Source of the DNA: Aureliella sp046290675
GTDB lineage: Bacteria; Planctomycetota; Planctomycetia; Pirellulales; Pirellulaceae
Length of the DNA: 64,000 nucleotides
Direction of reading: 5' to 3'
NCBI GenBank assembly: GCA_046290675.1
Contig: JBKAHA010000004.1
Location: 682,001 to 746,000, forward strand
Shown: positions 41,997-51,281 of the stretch, in pieces
Numbering within the stretch: position 1 is the first letter of the stretch
Layout: each line of letters begins with the position of its first letter
Position numbers and translations under genes: made by a program
Notes under the pieces: generated by a model
Database searches by the model: none
What the model was told of the DNA's origin: nothing
Seen by the model: only the letters and a program-made list of their open reading frames with translations

Positions 41997-43019
41997 ATGC
42001 AAATGTTAACGCGACCAGAACGATTGGCCCTGCTGCTGAACATCCTCGGCGACGAGGCTACCGAGATGGCCAAGTCCGGTTTGACTGGGGATGCGCTGTC
42101 TGATCTTGAGGCGGCAATCAAAGATTTCGAAGAGTATCCGCCGAGCAACGATGAAGTGCAGACGGTGCTCGAGGACTTTGAGCAGTATTTCGAACTGGCG
42201 ATGCAGACCTCCGCCAAAGTGCTTGAAGAGGAAGCCGCCAAGGAAGCCGAGGAAGAAGAGGAAGTCATCAAGCCTCGAATTCTTGAGGTGCCGGAAGACG
42301 AGTTTGATGTTGAAATCGAGCCGACTCGAATCTTTCCGGATCCGCTCCTGTCAGGCAACGTAGCGAAGGACTTGAGTATTCTTCACCCATATCGTGTTGC
42401 TCAGGTGCTACGGCACGAGAATCCCCTCACGGTTTCACTCGTTGTCCGCCATCTGGCCAATGAGCACGCTGCCAAGACACTCGAATTGATTCCCGATGAA
42501 ATGCGGGCGGCCATCTTTCTCAATCTTGCATTGCCAGTCAACGTCAAGCCGATCGTTCTTCAAAGGATCTTTGAGACAACGCGGGATCTAGCTCTGCTCG
42601 TTGAAGAGCGGAAAGATGAAGAAGAGTCCTCCGCCAAAATGGCGAACCTCATGCGATCCATGCCGAAGACACTTCGTGGACCGATGATGGAAGAGCTTAA
42701 CAAGAAGGACTCCAAGCTCAGCGATAAAGTGAAGAAGTTGCTTTATCGCTTCGAGGATCTAAAGCGGATCAACGACAAGGACATGCAACAACTTCTCGCG
42801 AACTGCCGCAGTGAGACGCTTGTCATGGCCCTGCAAAAGGTCGATGAAGATCTGCTGGCAAGGGTCTTGGGCAACATGTCCAAACGGGCCAAGGAAGCCT
42901 TGCAGGAAGAAATCGAGTTTGCGGCGAATGCGAAACAGGAAGAGATCGATCAAGGGCGAGAAGAAATTGTTCGCGTCCTGGCCGAACTAGACGAGTCTGG
43001 CAAAATTTCGATTGAGTAA
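41997..43019 (+). CDS. fliG: Flagellar motor switch protein FliG
   Basis: 340 residues, typical. FliG is the C-ring component that takes torque from the stator. The N-terminal FliF-binding domain begins MLTRPERLALLLNILGDEAT. An acidic stretch (about 75-100, KEAEEEEEVIKPRILE) is an insertion relative to enterics. The middle and C-terminal ARM repeats include HPYRVAQVLRHENPLTVSLV (EHPQ-like), RMANLMRSMP region and the torque helix DKDMQQLLANCRSETLVMAL. It ends three bases before fliH. Confidence 0.9.
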   Translation: MQMLTRPERLALLLNILGDEATEMAKSGLTGDALSDLEAAIKDFEEYPPSNDEVQTVLEDFEQYFELAMQTSAKVLEEEAAKEAEEEEEVIKPRILEVPEDEFDVEIEPTRIFPDPLLSGNVAKDLSILHPYRVAQVLRHENPLTVSLVVRHLANEHAAKTLELIPDEMRAAIFLNLALPVNVKPIVLQRIFETTRDLALLVEERKDEEESSAKMANLMRSMPKTLRGPMMEELNKKDSKLSDKVKKLLYRFEDLKRINDKDMQQLLANCRSETLVMALQKVDEDLLARVLGNMSKRAKEALQEEIEFAANAKQEEIDQGREEIVRVLAELDESGKISIE

Positions 43020-43023
43020 TGCT

Positions 43024-43548
43024 GTGAGTGTTTTCCGACTCGACTTGAATAGATCGCTGCCCGAAGTTTCGTCTGACGAAGCCCGGATCATCATCCAGGA
43101 AACCACGACGCCCGATACGACCTACCAGGAGGAGGCTCTCCAAACGTTGCAAGGCTTGGCCGGCAAACTAGATTCACACTACGCGGGTGTTGTCACGCAG
43201 ATTGCTGAAATGCGGAACTCCTACGCTAGCGGTGTCATCGAGCTTACGAGGGTCCTCGTGGGAGCCGACACCGAGCTCGTGGAACGGCGATTGCAACGTT
43301 TTCTTGATACGGCCTTCGAGGCAATTCAACCGGCAAAGTGTATCCGAATTGTTGTCCACCCAGACCAAAGGGCAATGATTACGGAGTGGTTGGAAGCTTC
43401 AGGCCGTCAGGAATTTGAGCTTCAAGTGGATGTTTCTTTGTTGCCGGGTGATTGCCGCGTTGACAGTGAATCATCCGGCTTCTCCGCGACTCTTGATGCG
43501 TTCCTCGATCGCGCACGCGAGTTGATCGATGCGCAGGAGGTGGCGTGA
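43024..43548 (+). CDS. fliH: Flagellar export ATPase regulator FliH
   Basis: 174 residues from the GTG at 43024, four bases after the fliG stop; a TTG at 43012 overlapping fliG is the alternative. FliH dimers bind FliI and tether it to the C-ring through FliN. The C-terminal domain is recognisable (YASGVIELTRVLVGADTELV, PAKCIRIVVHPDQRAMITEW, LEASGRQEFELQVDVSLLPG, DCRVDSESSG, similar to the HP.D and GGCxIET patterns of FliH/SctL). The N-terminal coiled part is short. Confidence 0.85.
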   Translation: MSVFRLDLNRSLPEVSSDEARIIIQETTTPDTTYQEEALQTLQGLAGKLDSHYAGVVTQIAEMRNSYASGVIELTRVLVGADTELVERRLQRFLDTAFEAIQPAKCIRIVVHPDQRAMITEWLEASGRQEFELQVDVSLLPGDCRVDSESSGFSATLDAFLDRARELIDAQEVA

Positions 43549-44849
43549 TGGAAGCCGTATTGGGAAACTCACCCGTGCTCGCGCACTGTCTTCGGAAGAC
43601 AGGGAAGCTCCTCGGAGTCTCCGGGCGGATCTCCGCGAATATTGATGCAGGCCTGGGTGAGCTGGTCGACATCAAGACCTCTGCAGGAGACCTTCGAGCT
43701 GAAGTCATCGGTTTTGACGAAGACGAAGTCCAACTCATGCCATTTGGTGGCAACGGAACGTTTCGTAGGGGAGATGTCGTCGAGGCGCGTGGCCATAGCA
43801 TGAGTGTGCCCGTCGGCATGTCCCTGCTCGGGCGTGTCATCAATGCTGTCGGCCAGCCCATCGATGGCAAGGGCGACTTGCTCGCGAGAGACCGTGTCAA
43901 GATTGAGTTCAATTCGCCAGACCCGCTTACCCGACGCAATATTGATAAGCCCTTCGTTACCGGGACGAAAGCGATTGATGGTCTCTTGACCATGGGGCAA
44001 GGGCAGCGCGTCGGACTTTTTGCTGGTAGCGGCGTTGGAAAAAGTACGTTGCTAGGAGAAATTGCGAAGTACGCGGAATCGGACATCAATGTGGTTGCGA
44101 TGATTGGCGAACGAGGTCGCGAGATCCGTCCGTTTATCGAAGAGAGCTTGGGGCCCAAAGGTTTAGAAAAGTCGGTTGTCGTCGTCTCCACCTCCGATGA
44201 ACCTCCACTCGCGCGAGTACGCGCAAGCGAAATTGCCGTCGTGCTATCCAGTTGGTTCCGGGCTCAAGGAATGAATGTCTTGCTCATGCTCGACAGTCTC
44301 ACGAGGCTATCGCAAGCCCAACGCGAATTGGGATTGCTGCTGGGAGAGCCACCGACGTCTCGAGGCTATACGCCCAGTGTTTTCCAAAAAATGTCTCGAC
44401 TGCTGGAGCAGCTTGGTACAAGCGATGTCGGATCCGTCACTGGATTGTTGACCGTTTTGGTGGACGGCGACGACATGAACGAGCCGATCGCCGACGCGGC
44501 TCGATCTATCTTGGATGGGCACATCGTTTTGGATCGTAAGCTCGCACACCAAGGGCATTTTCCCGCGATCAATGTTCTTGAGAGCATTAGCCGCCTCTTT
44601 ACCGAGTTGGCAGACCCAGAGCGAAGGGCGCAAGCGACTAAATTGCGAGCGTTATTGGCGAAATACAAAGAAGTCGAAGATCTGATTCAAATTGGTGCCT
44701 ACAAGCGTGGCGCGTCGGCAGTCGTAGACCAGGCAGTGGATCGATTACCGATGGTCAACACGTTTCTGCGTCAATCATTGGATGAGCCACGTAGCTACGA
44801 GCAGATGGCTTCCGAAATGGCTGCGGTCGCGAGCCAGATTCGCGGCTGA
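43548..44849 (+). CDS. fliI: Flagellum-specific export ATPase FliI
   Basis: 433 residues from the ATG at 43548, coupled to the fliH stop (TGATG). FliI is the hexameric ATPase that unloads chaperones at the export gate. Walker A is GLFAGSGVGKST at 156-167. Walker B is NVLLMLDSLTRLSQAQRELG, with the family-typical LLGEPPTSRGYTPSVFQKMS and the catalytic-site GERGREIRPFIEESL. The C-terminal LLAKYKEVEDLIQIGAYKRG is characteristic of FliI/SctN. Expected length. Confidence 0.97.
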   Translation: MEAVLGNSPVLAHCLRKTGKLLGVSGRISANIDAGLGELVDIKTSAGDLRAEVIGFDEDEVQLMPFGGNGTFRRGDVVEARGHSMSVPVGMSLLGRVINAVGQPIDGKGDLLARDRVKIEFNSPDPLTRRNIDKPFVTGTKAIDGLLTMGQGQRVGLFAGSGVGKSTLLGEIAKYAESDINVVAMIGERGREIRPFIEESLGPKGLEKSVVVVSTSDEPPLARVRASEIAVVLSSWFRAQGMNVLLMLDSLTRLSQAQRELGLLLGEPPTSRGYTPSVFQKMSRLLEQLGTSDVGSVTGLLTVLVDGDDMNEPIADAARSILDGHIVLDRKLAHQGHFPAINVLESISRLFTELADPERRAQATKLRALLAKYKEVEDLIQIGAYKRGASAVVDQAVDRLPMVNTFLRQSLDEPRSYEQMASEMAAVASQIRG

Positions 44850-44963
44850 GCCCGTGAGGGGAAGTTCTTTGGGTTAGGAATCATTGGCGGGAATGAACCG
44901 GGCGCGAATCAATTGTCGGGAACTTGATTCCAATTGATTCCAATGAATTCAGACAGGATTCGA

Positions 44964-45413
44964 ATGAGCACAACGAAGCGGACCAAGCGTGTTTCGCGTC
45001 TGAAGCAAATCGAAGACAGCGAGTTATCGCTTCGGCTGACCAAGTTGAATGAGTTAATCGGAAAGAGGCAGATTGAAATTGGGCGTCGGCAACAGCTCAT
45101 TGTCGCCTTTGAACGCCAAGGGCAAAGTGAAGCTGCGAATTCGGGACGAGTGGAGCAACTTCGTGGGCAACTGTATTGGATGGAACACTTGAGTCTGTCC
45201 ATTCGCAAGGTGGATGAGCGGATCGCCAAAATCAATGCGACGATAGAACACCAACGTGGACTTGTGCTAGAGCAGAAAGCCAAAGTGCGAGGCTGGGAAA
45301 CACTGATCGATCAAATGGTTGCTCAGGAAAAAGCCGATAAAGGTAATCAAGAAGCAGCTGAAGCCGATGATCGCTATCTGGCTCGCGGGCAGTTGGGAAC
45401 CAAAACAAGTTGA
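44964..45413 (+). CDS. fliJ: Flagellar export protein FliJ
   Basis: 149 residues from the ATG at 44964, which has AGGA five bases upstream; an ATG at 44943 is in frame. FliJ is the coiled-coil central stalk of the FliI hexamer and escorts chaperones to FlhA. The protein is one long antiparallel coiled coil with few hydrophobic breaks (RLKQIEDSELSLRLTKLNEL, then IEHQRGLVLEQKAKVRGWET). Sequence identity in the family is low; position directly after fliI supports the call. Confidence 0.8.
   Translation: MSTTKRTKRVSRLKQIEDSELSLRLTKLNELIGKRQIEIGRRQQLIVAFERQGQSEAANSGRVEQLRGQLYWMEHLSLSIRKVDERIAKINATIEHQRGLVLEQKAKVRGWETLIDQMVAQEKADKGNQEAAEADDRYLARGQLGTKTS
45312..45340 (+). promoter_or_regulatory. 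Possible internal sigma-28 promoter upstream of motE
   Basis: An exact GCCGATAA at 45333-45340, with CAAA (45312-45315) 17 bases upstream, inside the end of fliJ. The spacing equals that at flgB. It could drive motE separately, but the codons also encode FliJ, so chance is a real alternative. Confidence 0.3.
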
Positions 45414-45567
45414 ATGGGTAGGCAAGGGGTTTTGGAACCTTCCGCCTGCGAATTGGTAAGCAAACAGAGTGGTGGCGGCCTATTGAGGCTAGCTTGGAAA
45501 GCAAGGCAGTTGTCTAAGTGCAAATCTGGCGCACGACGGCGATCAAGTTGCTCGAAGGAACGAGAGA

Positions 45568-46293
45568 ATGAAGTCAATTATCGCAGCCGTAGTGACTTGC
45601 ATACTGCTTTTTGGGGTGTCGCTTGGGGCAACGTATTTTCTGCTGCCATCGCCTGGAGAAGAGGATGCCACTTCTGAAGTTGCTAATGCCTCTGCGGAAG
45701 AAACTCCGGTAGAGGATGAGCCGAGTCTACAAGAAATGGTGTCGATGCCGGTTTCATTGCGCCCGGATGTTTCCGTAGAGTCGGTCCTTCAGATGAGCGA
45801 CTCGATCAAGAAAACCGAACAGCAGTTGATGGAACGCGAAAAGGACATCGAAGTCCAGGAGCAGCGTCTAAGCGCCTTGTTCGATGAATTGACTCGGGAA
45901 GAAGAAGAGCTCAAGGCCTTCAGCGAGGGAATCGATGCGAAAGTGGACTTGCTCTCGCGAATGAATGAAACGCTACAACGCACTTTGGATGATATTGACG
46001 TCAAAAAGGCGGAGCTAGAAGCACTGAGAAAAGATGTTGGCGAGGACGATGCCACCAAGCAAGCGGAGACGGATTCCAAAGTGAACGCAGTCAAAGGCTG
46101 GTTCAGCGGGTTGCAACCAACGCAAGCGGCGGACTATCTGACGGAGTTCTCATCCAACGACATTGGATTCGCTGCCACATTGCTACATAAGATGCCGGAG
46201 CGACAGAAGGCCAAAATTTTGGCTGAGATGAACGACGGAGTTCTCGTTCAGCAACTGATCGATGCTCTTCGAGTTCAGCCGAAGACGAAGTAG
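45568..46293 (+). CDS. motE: MotE-family flagellar motility protein
   Basis: 241 residues. A signal or anchor helix (IIAAVVTCILLFGVSLGATY) is followed by an acidic linker, a long coiled coil at about 75-160 (EQQLMEREKDIEVQEQRLSA, LFDELTREEEELKAFSEGID) and a C-terminal MgtE-N/FliG-like helical domain (LQPTQAADYLTEFSSNDIGF, AATLLHKMPERQKAKILAEM). This order matches MotE, described in alphaproteobacteria as a periplasmic chaperone of the motility protein MotC. Partner here is unknown; the paired MotB-like proteins are candidates. Confidence 0.72.
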   Translation: MKSIIAAVVTCILLFGVSLGATYFLLPSPGEEDATSEVANASAEETPVEDEPSLQEMVSMPVSLRPDVSVESVLQMSDSIKKTEQQLMEREKDIEVQEQRLSALFDELTREEEELKAFSEGIDAKVDLLSRMNETLQRTLDDIDVKKAELEALRKDVGEDDATKQAETDSKVNAVKGWFSGLQPTQAADYLTEFSSNDIGFAATLLHKMPERQKAKILAEMNDGVLVQQLIDALRVQPKTK

Positions 46294-46390
46294 CTGGACG
46301 TTGCTGCTAACCTGCGATTTCATCGGAATCGTTGAGTTAGTAGCCACTTGCTGAAGAATGGGTCAAAAATGGATTCGGGTAGGAAACGAC

Positions 46391-46660
46391 ATGGAACTTG
46401 TCGATGTAGTTGCGCTGGGGCGAGAATTTTTCTCGATGGCATTGTTGCTGACGGCACCAGTCGTGGTGGTGAGTCTCGTTGTCGGATTGGTGATTAGCAT
46501 CGGCCAGACTGTTACGAGTATTCAGGAGCAGACGTTGGCGTTTGCCCCGAGAATCGTAGCCGTAGTGGCATTGCTGATCTGGCTAGCGAATTGGTATCTC
46601 ACCACACTGCAGTCCTATACCGTTCAAGTCATGTCGCAGATGGTTGAATTTGTTCGATGA
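46391..46660 (+). CDS. fliQ: Flagellar export gate protein FliQ
   Basis: 89 residues from the ATG at 46391, with AGGAAA seven bases upstream, the standard FliQ length; the frame extends 11 codons further without need. Two membrane helices: ALLLTAPVVVVSLVVGLVIS and FAPRIVAVVALLIWLANWYL, with the conserved QTVTSIQEQTLAFAPRI loop between. FliQ is part of the FliPQR pore. It overlaps fliR by four bases (ATGA). Confidence 0.95.
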   Translation: MELVDVVALGREFFSMALLLTAPVVVVSLVVGLVISIGQTVTSIQEQTLAFAPRIVAVVALLIWLANWYLTTLQSYTVQVMSQMVEFVR

Positions 46661-47436
46661 TCGACAACCAGCAACTCGTCCTGTTCATCATGATTTTGGC
46701 ACGAGTTGCTTCTTTCGTTGCGGCGTTCCCACTCTTCAGCCGGCGGCAGCTTCCACAGATGGTCAAAGTGGGGCTGGCGACTGCTCTGGCTGTTTTCTGG
46801 TACGGCGAGATTGAGTCGCGATTTGTTGGCGTTGACCGCGATCTGACTAGCCTGAATAGCTTCATGGCGATCTTGCTGATCGTCAAAGAGAGCGTGATTG
46901 GGATTGTGCTCGGCATGCTCATGGGAGCCCTGTTTTGGCCTGCCAAGATTGCCGGTTCTTACGTCGGGCAAGAGCTGGGGCTTTCTTTGGCGTCCATTAG
47001 CGATCCCGGTAGCCAAGACTCTTCGACGCTCCTAACTCGAATTTTTGAATCGTTCGCGGTGCTCGTGTTCTTCGGGATCAACATGCATCACTTCCTTATT
47101 CTGGGGTTAGATGCTTCGTTCGACTGGTTCTATACCGGCGTCGGAATCTTTGATTTCCCCACGGAACACATTGCATCCATGATTAACGATTCCAGTGACT
47201 ATGGGTTGCTGATTTGCGGCCCAATGCTCTTGGTCAGCATGCTGGTGACCTGCGCGCTTGCTTTTCTCAATCGGGCTGCACCCTCGCTGAATCTCTTTTC
47301 GGTTGGGATGCCTCTGCGGGCTGGGTTGGGGATCTTTCTATTGCTGCTATTTACGCCAATCTTGTTTACCGCATTTGAAGCGTACCTCTACCGTGTGCAA
47401 GAGGATATCGTCGAGTTCTTTCGATTGATGGTCTAG
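46657..47436 (+). CDS. fliR: Flagellar export gate protein FliR
   Basis: 259 residues, typical, with about six membrane helices. Conserved points are ILARVASFVAAFPLFSRRQL near the start, KESVIGIVLGMLMGALFWPA, GSYVGQELGLSLASISDPGS, and the late LALAFLNRAAPSLNLFSVG-like segment (CALAFLNRAAPSLNLFSVGM). FliR completes the FliPQR pore. It overlaps fliQ and is followed by flhB. Confidence 0.95.
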   Translation: MIDNQQLVLFIMILARVASFVAAFPLFSRRQLPQMVKVGLATALAVFWYGEIESRFVGVDRDLTSLNSFMAILLIVKESVIGIVLGMLMGALFWPAKIAGSYVGQELGLSLASISDPGSQDSSTLLTRIFESFAVLVFFGINMHHFLILGLDASFDWFYTGVGIFDFPTEHIASMINDSSDYGLLICGPMLLVSMLVTCALAFLNRAAPSLNLFSVGMPLRAGLGIFLLLLFTPILFTAFEAYLYRVQEDIVEFFRLMV

Positions 47437-47595
47437 AACGCTTCAGCAGCAAGCGGCGACACGAAAGCGCCTTTTTGAGCGGATGGGGCGTGACGAACGC
47501 AAATTCGTATTGCTGCCATCGCTGCAGCGCGATACAGGCAACTGAAGTGAGGTTCGTTTTGCCTCGCATGAACGGGCAGAGCAGGTCCGCAACGC

Positions 47596-48663
47596 ATGGC
47601 TGAGAATCAAGACAAAGATCAACGCACCGAACAGGCGACTCCGCAGAAGATTCAAAAGGCTCGATCTGAAGGGCAAATTGGGTTTAGTACGGAGTTGATC
47701 GCCGGGATCATGTTGATGTCGGGAGTCCTGATTGCGTTCATGTTTGGAGGCAACTTTCTGGGAGTATTCGGTGAAACGATCTCGAATCGTTTCACGAATT
47801 TCGAAGGCGTTATTGCCGAGCCTAGATTGCTCATCCGAGCCATGATCGAGGATACGACGCTCATTGGCTTTGCTTGTCTCGGTCTGGTAGGACCCCTTGC
47901 CGTTGTCGCGGCGGCCGCAGGATTGTTGCAGACCGGTTTCAATATCAGCACGAAACCGCTGCAGCTCGATGTCAGCAAAATGAGCGTCATCAAGGGCTTC
48001 GGGCGGATCTTTTCCGGCAAGAGTGTGGTACGCGGAGTGCTCTCGGTTGCCAAAGCATCCATCATCGTTGTCATTGTCTACTACATCGCCAAATCGAGAA
48101 TTGACCAGATCGCTTTGGCCGGGTTTGGCTCTTTCGGAGAGTTAATGCTCGCGCTGGGGGAATTACTGCTAGTCACCTCTGCCGCGATTGCAGCCATGAT
48201 GCTGATCGTCGGGATCATTGACTTGGGCTACCAGAAGTGGAAGCACCTCCAAGACTTGAAGATGAGTGTCAAGGAAATCAAAGACGAACACAAAGAGTCT
48301 GAGGGGGATCCTCAGATGAAAGCTCGTTTAAAGCGGCTGCAGGGAGAAATGAGCCGCAAGCGGATGTTGGATGAAGTTCCCAAAGCCAACGTGGTGATCA
48401 CCAACCCGACTCACTTTGCGGTCGCGCTTCGCTACGAACCCGCAGAAATGGACGCACCCGTTGTGGTCGCTAAGGGTGCGGATCACTTGGCAAGGAAAAT
48501 CATTGACATTGCGAAAGAGAATGACGTGGCCGTCGTCGAGCGTAAACCTGTGGCTCGATTCTTGTACGCGAATGTCGAACTCGATCAGCCCATCCCGCTC
48601 GAGATCTACCAGGCCGTTGCCGAGGTGCTCAACTTTGTAAATCGAATGCGCGACCGAATCTGA
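47596..48663 (+). CDS. flhB: Export gate and specificity-switch protein FlhB
   Basis: 355 residues, typical. Four membrane helices lie between about 30 and 215. The cytoplasmic domain contains the autocleavage motif NPTH at 270-273 (NVVITNPTHFAVALRYEPAE), where cleavage between Asn and Pro allows the switch from hook to filament export in response to FliK. The N-terminus (DQRTEQATPQKIQKARSEGQ) is classical. It ends the flgB-flhB run; the next gene is convergent and only eight bases away, with no terminator between. Confidence 0.97.
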   Translation: MAENQDKDQRTEQATPQKIQKARSEGQIGFSTELIAGIMLMSGVLIAFMFGGNFLGVFGETISNRFTNFEGVIAEPRLLIRAMIEDTTLIGFACLGLVGPLAVVAAAAGLLQTGFNISTKPLQLDVSKMSVIKGFGRIFSGKSVVRGVLSVAKASIIVVIVYYIAKSRIDQIALAGFGSFGELMLALGELLLVTSAAIAAMMLIVGIIDLGYQKWKHLQDLKMSVKEIKDEHKESEGDPQMKARLKRLQGEMSRKRMLDEVPKANVVITNPTHFAVALRYEPAEMDAPVVVAKGADHLARKIIDIAKENDVAVVERKPVARFLYANVELDQPIPLEIYQAVAEVLNFVNRMRDRI

Positions 48664-48671
48664 TCCAACTT

Positions 48672-49574
48672 CTAGCTGAGAACAGGTGCCGCAGCCGGTT
48701 GGTCTGCGACTCGTTGGTCCCACCAGGTCTTCTCTTCATCGCCAAGGTAGATGAGGAAGCACTGGAATAGCATTAGAACATCCGAGACCGAAACCAGTCC
48801 AACTAGATAGCCGTCTTCTACTACGGGAAGGCAAGAGATTCTGTTTTCGAGCAGAATCGATAGCGCAGTCTGGATCTTCGTATCTGGGGTTACCGTTTTC
48901 GGATTCGTCGTCATGTATTGTGCGACGGTCCCACCTTCGGCGGTGGACAAGTCTTTGCGGCTGATAACGCCGAGCAGTTTTCGATTGCTGTCTGCCACCA
49001 GGAAGCGGCGGAACCCTTTTTTCTTCAAGGTCTGTAGGGCTTCGTCACAGCTAAGTGTCGGTAGCACAGTCTCGAGCCGTTTGGAGACATAGGGACCGAT
49101 CTTGGCTTCGCCCAACATGAGGTTGCGCATGTCGTCATGAATGCCTCTTAGCGTCTGATTACGTTTGGAGAGAACGTATTCAAGCGCTTCTTTGCGCATT
49201 TCTTTTTTGGTGACCGCTTCTTGAATGACTTCTTGTTTCTTTTGGCTCGCCTTGACTAGTTTCCTAATTTGGAGAATGGCGAGCGCGCAGACGACGGATG
49301 CGGTCAAGAACACCGCGATCACGAGAATGTTCGACGTCGTAAACTGTCCAATTTGCTCCATTTGCTCATAAACATCGAAGTCTTCCGTGGCAACGCGTCT
49401 GGTTTTCGATGCCTTATCACCCGTGAACGTTTGAGTGACCTTCGTTAACGCAACCTGAGCGCTAGTTCCCACTTCAGAAAAGAGCAGGAAGAGACCACCA
49501 ACGATACACGCCAGCACTACAGCGACTTCCGTATTGCATAATCCGTGGCGGTTCTTGGTTGAGCAGTTTGGCAT
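48672..49574 (-). CDS. Membrane protein with paired CBS domains
   Basis: 300 residues. Two membrane helices flank a periplasmic loop of about 60 residues: VAVVLACIVGGLFLLFSEVG and ILVIAVFLTASVVCALAILQ. A coiled linker follows, then a CBS pair at about 165-285 (CDEALQTLKKKGFRRFLVAD, KLLGVISRKDLSTAEGG, IQTALSILLENRISCLPVVE, LVGLVSVSDVLMLF). CBS pairs usually bind adenosyl nucleotides and gate a partner. The partner is unknown. Its convergent, near-touching end with flhB may be chance. Confidence 0.82.
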   Translation of the reverse strand: MPNCSTKNRHGLCNTEVAVVLACIVGGLFLLFSEVGTSAQVALTKVTQTFTGDKASKTRRVATEDFDVYEQMEQIGQFTTSNILVIAVFLTASVVCALAILQIRKLVKASQKKQEVIQEAVTKKEMRKEALEYVLSKRNQTLRGIHDDMRNLMLGEAKIGPYVSKRLETVLPTLSCDEALQTLKKKGFRRFLVADSNRKLLGVISRKDLSTAEGGTVAQYMTTNPKTVTPDTKIQTALSILLENRISCLPVVEDGYLVGLVSVSDVLMLFQCFLIYLGDEEKTWWDQRVADQPAAAPVLS

Positions 49575-49731
49575 TTTAAGGGACCAGTAAGGGATTTCTT
49601 GCCGGAATTCTTTGACGCAAAATCATTTCTGCACTCTTGCAGGATAGGGCGAAGCCATGTACTCAGGCGCTACGTCGCCAAAGTGTTGCTTACGCCTAAC
49701 TGCGGTGCAATTTGAAACCAACCATTGTTCG

Positions 49732-49766
49732 AAAAAAAGCCATGCCTCTCGAAAATGAGATGCATG
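49732..49766 (-). terminator. Rho-independent terminator after the heme MCP gene
   Basis: Imperfect 10-base stem (CATGCCTCTC at 49741-49750, GAGATGCATG at 49757-49766, one mismatch), six-base loop, then on the minus strand a run of seven T residues just beyond the stem (49732-49738). Confidence 0.75.
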
Positions 49767-49840
49767 ACTTTGGTTCAGTCAATCGCAGCGCGACAACGCT
49801 AACGCAGTTTTAGGTACCACTTCTTAGGTGGAGTTAGGTA

Positions 49841-51202
49841 CTAGATGGAATTGAAAACGGATTCGACTTTCGCCTCGATGGCACTACCACCTTCGGACAC
49901 TTGAGTCATGTTGCGGTTGATTTCCGTTGTAACCGCGCTCTGCTCCTGAACGGCTCCAGCGATTGACTGCTGGGCTTCAGAGACCTGCCGGATGATCTCA
50001 TTGATCTTTTCGACAGAACTATTCGCAGTCGAACCATCTTCGCGGATTGAGTTCAATGAATTGGCGATGTGCTGTGTTGCACCGCCGGTTTGCTTCGCAA
50101 GTTCCTTGACTTCGTTGGCCACAACCGAGAACCCACGACCTGACTCCCCTGCTCTGGCTGCCTCAATGGTTGCGTTGAGTGCGAGTAGATTGGTTTGCTC
50201 TGAGATCTCATTGATCATGGTGACCACCTTTCCGATCTCGGAACTACTATCAACCAGGCTTTCGATGGCCTTCATCGTGTTTTCGGCTTCTTGTACTGCG
50301 TTGGTGGACATACCTGCGGCTTCGGCCGCGTTGTTCGAGATTTCGCTGATGCTGGATTCCAATTGATGGGACGCCGTTGCAACCTGCGCCACGTTGTCCG
50401 AGACCATGGTGACGGCGTTCGAGATTTCGGTTCTCGAAGAGCTCAAGCGCTGTGAAACGGATCCAACGACGAAGTAGGCAGCTGCGCCAAGCCCAGCCAG
50501 ACTAAGGAGAGCAACAAGCGACGTTTTCTTAAGGATGCCCCAGACCATCGAATCCGCACGATTCAGCGACTGGATGACTTCAAACGCTCCGTGCATGTCG
50601 CCAGCCTCCCAACCCTCCATCGGGTACCCAGCGCCATCGAGCCCGTCGTTGTTGCCCCAGAGAGCAAGTGAATTGGCTGGGTCTCCGTGACAAAGCAAGC
50701 AGTCCTTGGAAAGCCGTACTGGTCGGAAATAGTGCACGGCATTGGTATCTGGATTGACAGCAGAGTACTCGTCGAGATTCTGGCTGCGGAGCAACTTCAA
50801 CGCCCGGGCTTCAAAGGCATTAGGAGTGTTTTCCGGATTTCGAGGGTTCAACGCGGGCACGCGGAAATCGTATTCACCTTCATCGGCCTTGATTTTGGCA
50901 GTATTCCAGGCGGTCACGACGGGAATCGAAGCGAGCGCCTTGCTTCGATGACCCGGTTCTTTGAACCATTCCGAGACTTGCTCTTTCGTGACAGCCCCAT
51001 TTTGCCATTCAGCTTGTTTCTGTTCTCTTGCCGATTCTACCGCCAGGCAAATCGAGCGAGCCTTTTGGACCGTTGCATCGATCGCGATCCCTCTTGAATC
51101 TCGGAAGAAAATGTATGAAATCACGCACAGAATCAGCATTGGAAGAATGACGCAGAGGCCAATAATGCGGTGCTGAAGTGAGATAGAGTTCCAGGCTTTC
51201 AT
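49841..51202 (-). CDS. Methyl-accepting chemotaxis protein with c-type heme sensor
   Basis: 453 residues from the ATG at 51202; upstream in-frame codons overlap the next MCP gene. A first membrane helix (IIGLCVILPMLILCVISYIF) leads to a periplasmic domain of about 220 residues like the Tll0287/DUF3365 family, with a CxxCH heme c site at 168-172 (CLLCHGDP). A second helix (ALLSLAGLGAAAYFVVG) precedes the cytoplasmic signalling domain, whose hairpin tip reads ISEQTNLLALNATIEAARAG. It likely reports redox state or a small gaseous ligand to a CheA not in this window. A terminator follows. Confidence 0.9.
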   Translation of the reverse strand: MKAWNSISLQHRIIGLCVILPMLILCVISYIFFRDSRGIAIDATVQKARSICLAVESAREQKQAEWQNGAVTKEQVSEWFKEPGHRSKALASIPVVTAWNTAKIKADEGEYDFRVPALNPRNPENTPNAFEARALKLLRSQNLDEYSAVNPDTNAVHYFRPVRLSKDCLLCHGDPANSLALWGNNDGLDGAGYPMEGWEAGDMHGAFEVIQSLNRADSMVWGILKKTSLVALLSLAGLGAAAYFVVGSVSQRLSSSRTEISNAVTMVSDNVAQVATASHQLESSISEISNNAAEAAGMSTNAVQEAENTMKAIESLVDSSSEIGKVVTMINEISEQTNLLALNATIEAARAGESGRGFSVVANEVKELAKQTGGATQHIANSLNSIREDGSTANSSVEKINEIIRQVSEAQQSIAGAVQEQSAVTTEINRNMTQVSEGGSAIEAKVESVFNSI

Positions 51203-51281
51203 GTTTTTCGCTTTCGAATTTGTTTTCTTCTGGCAAAGTCGCTGTGACAGTGCAACGATTTTTTCAATTGAGAGGTGGACC

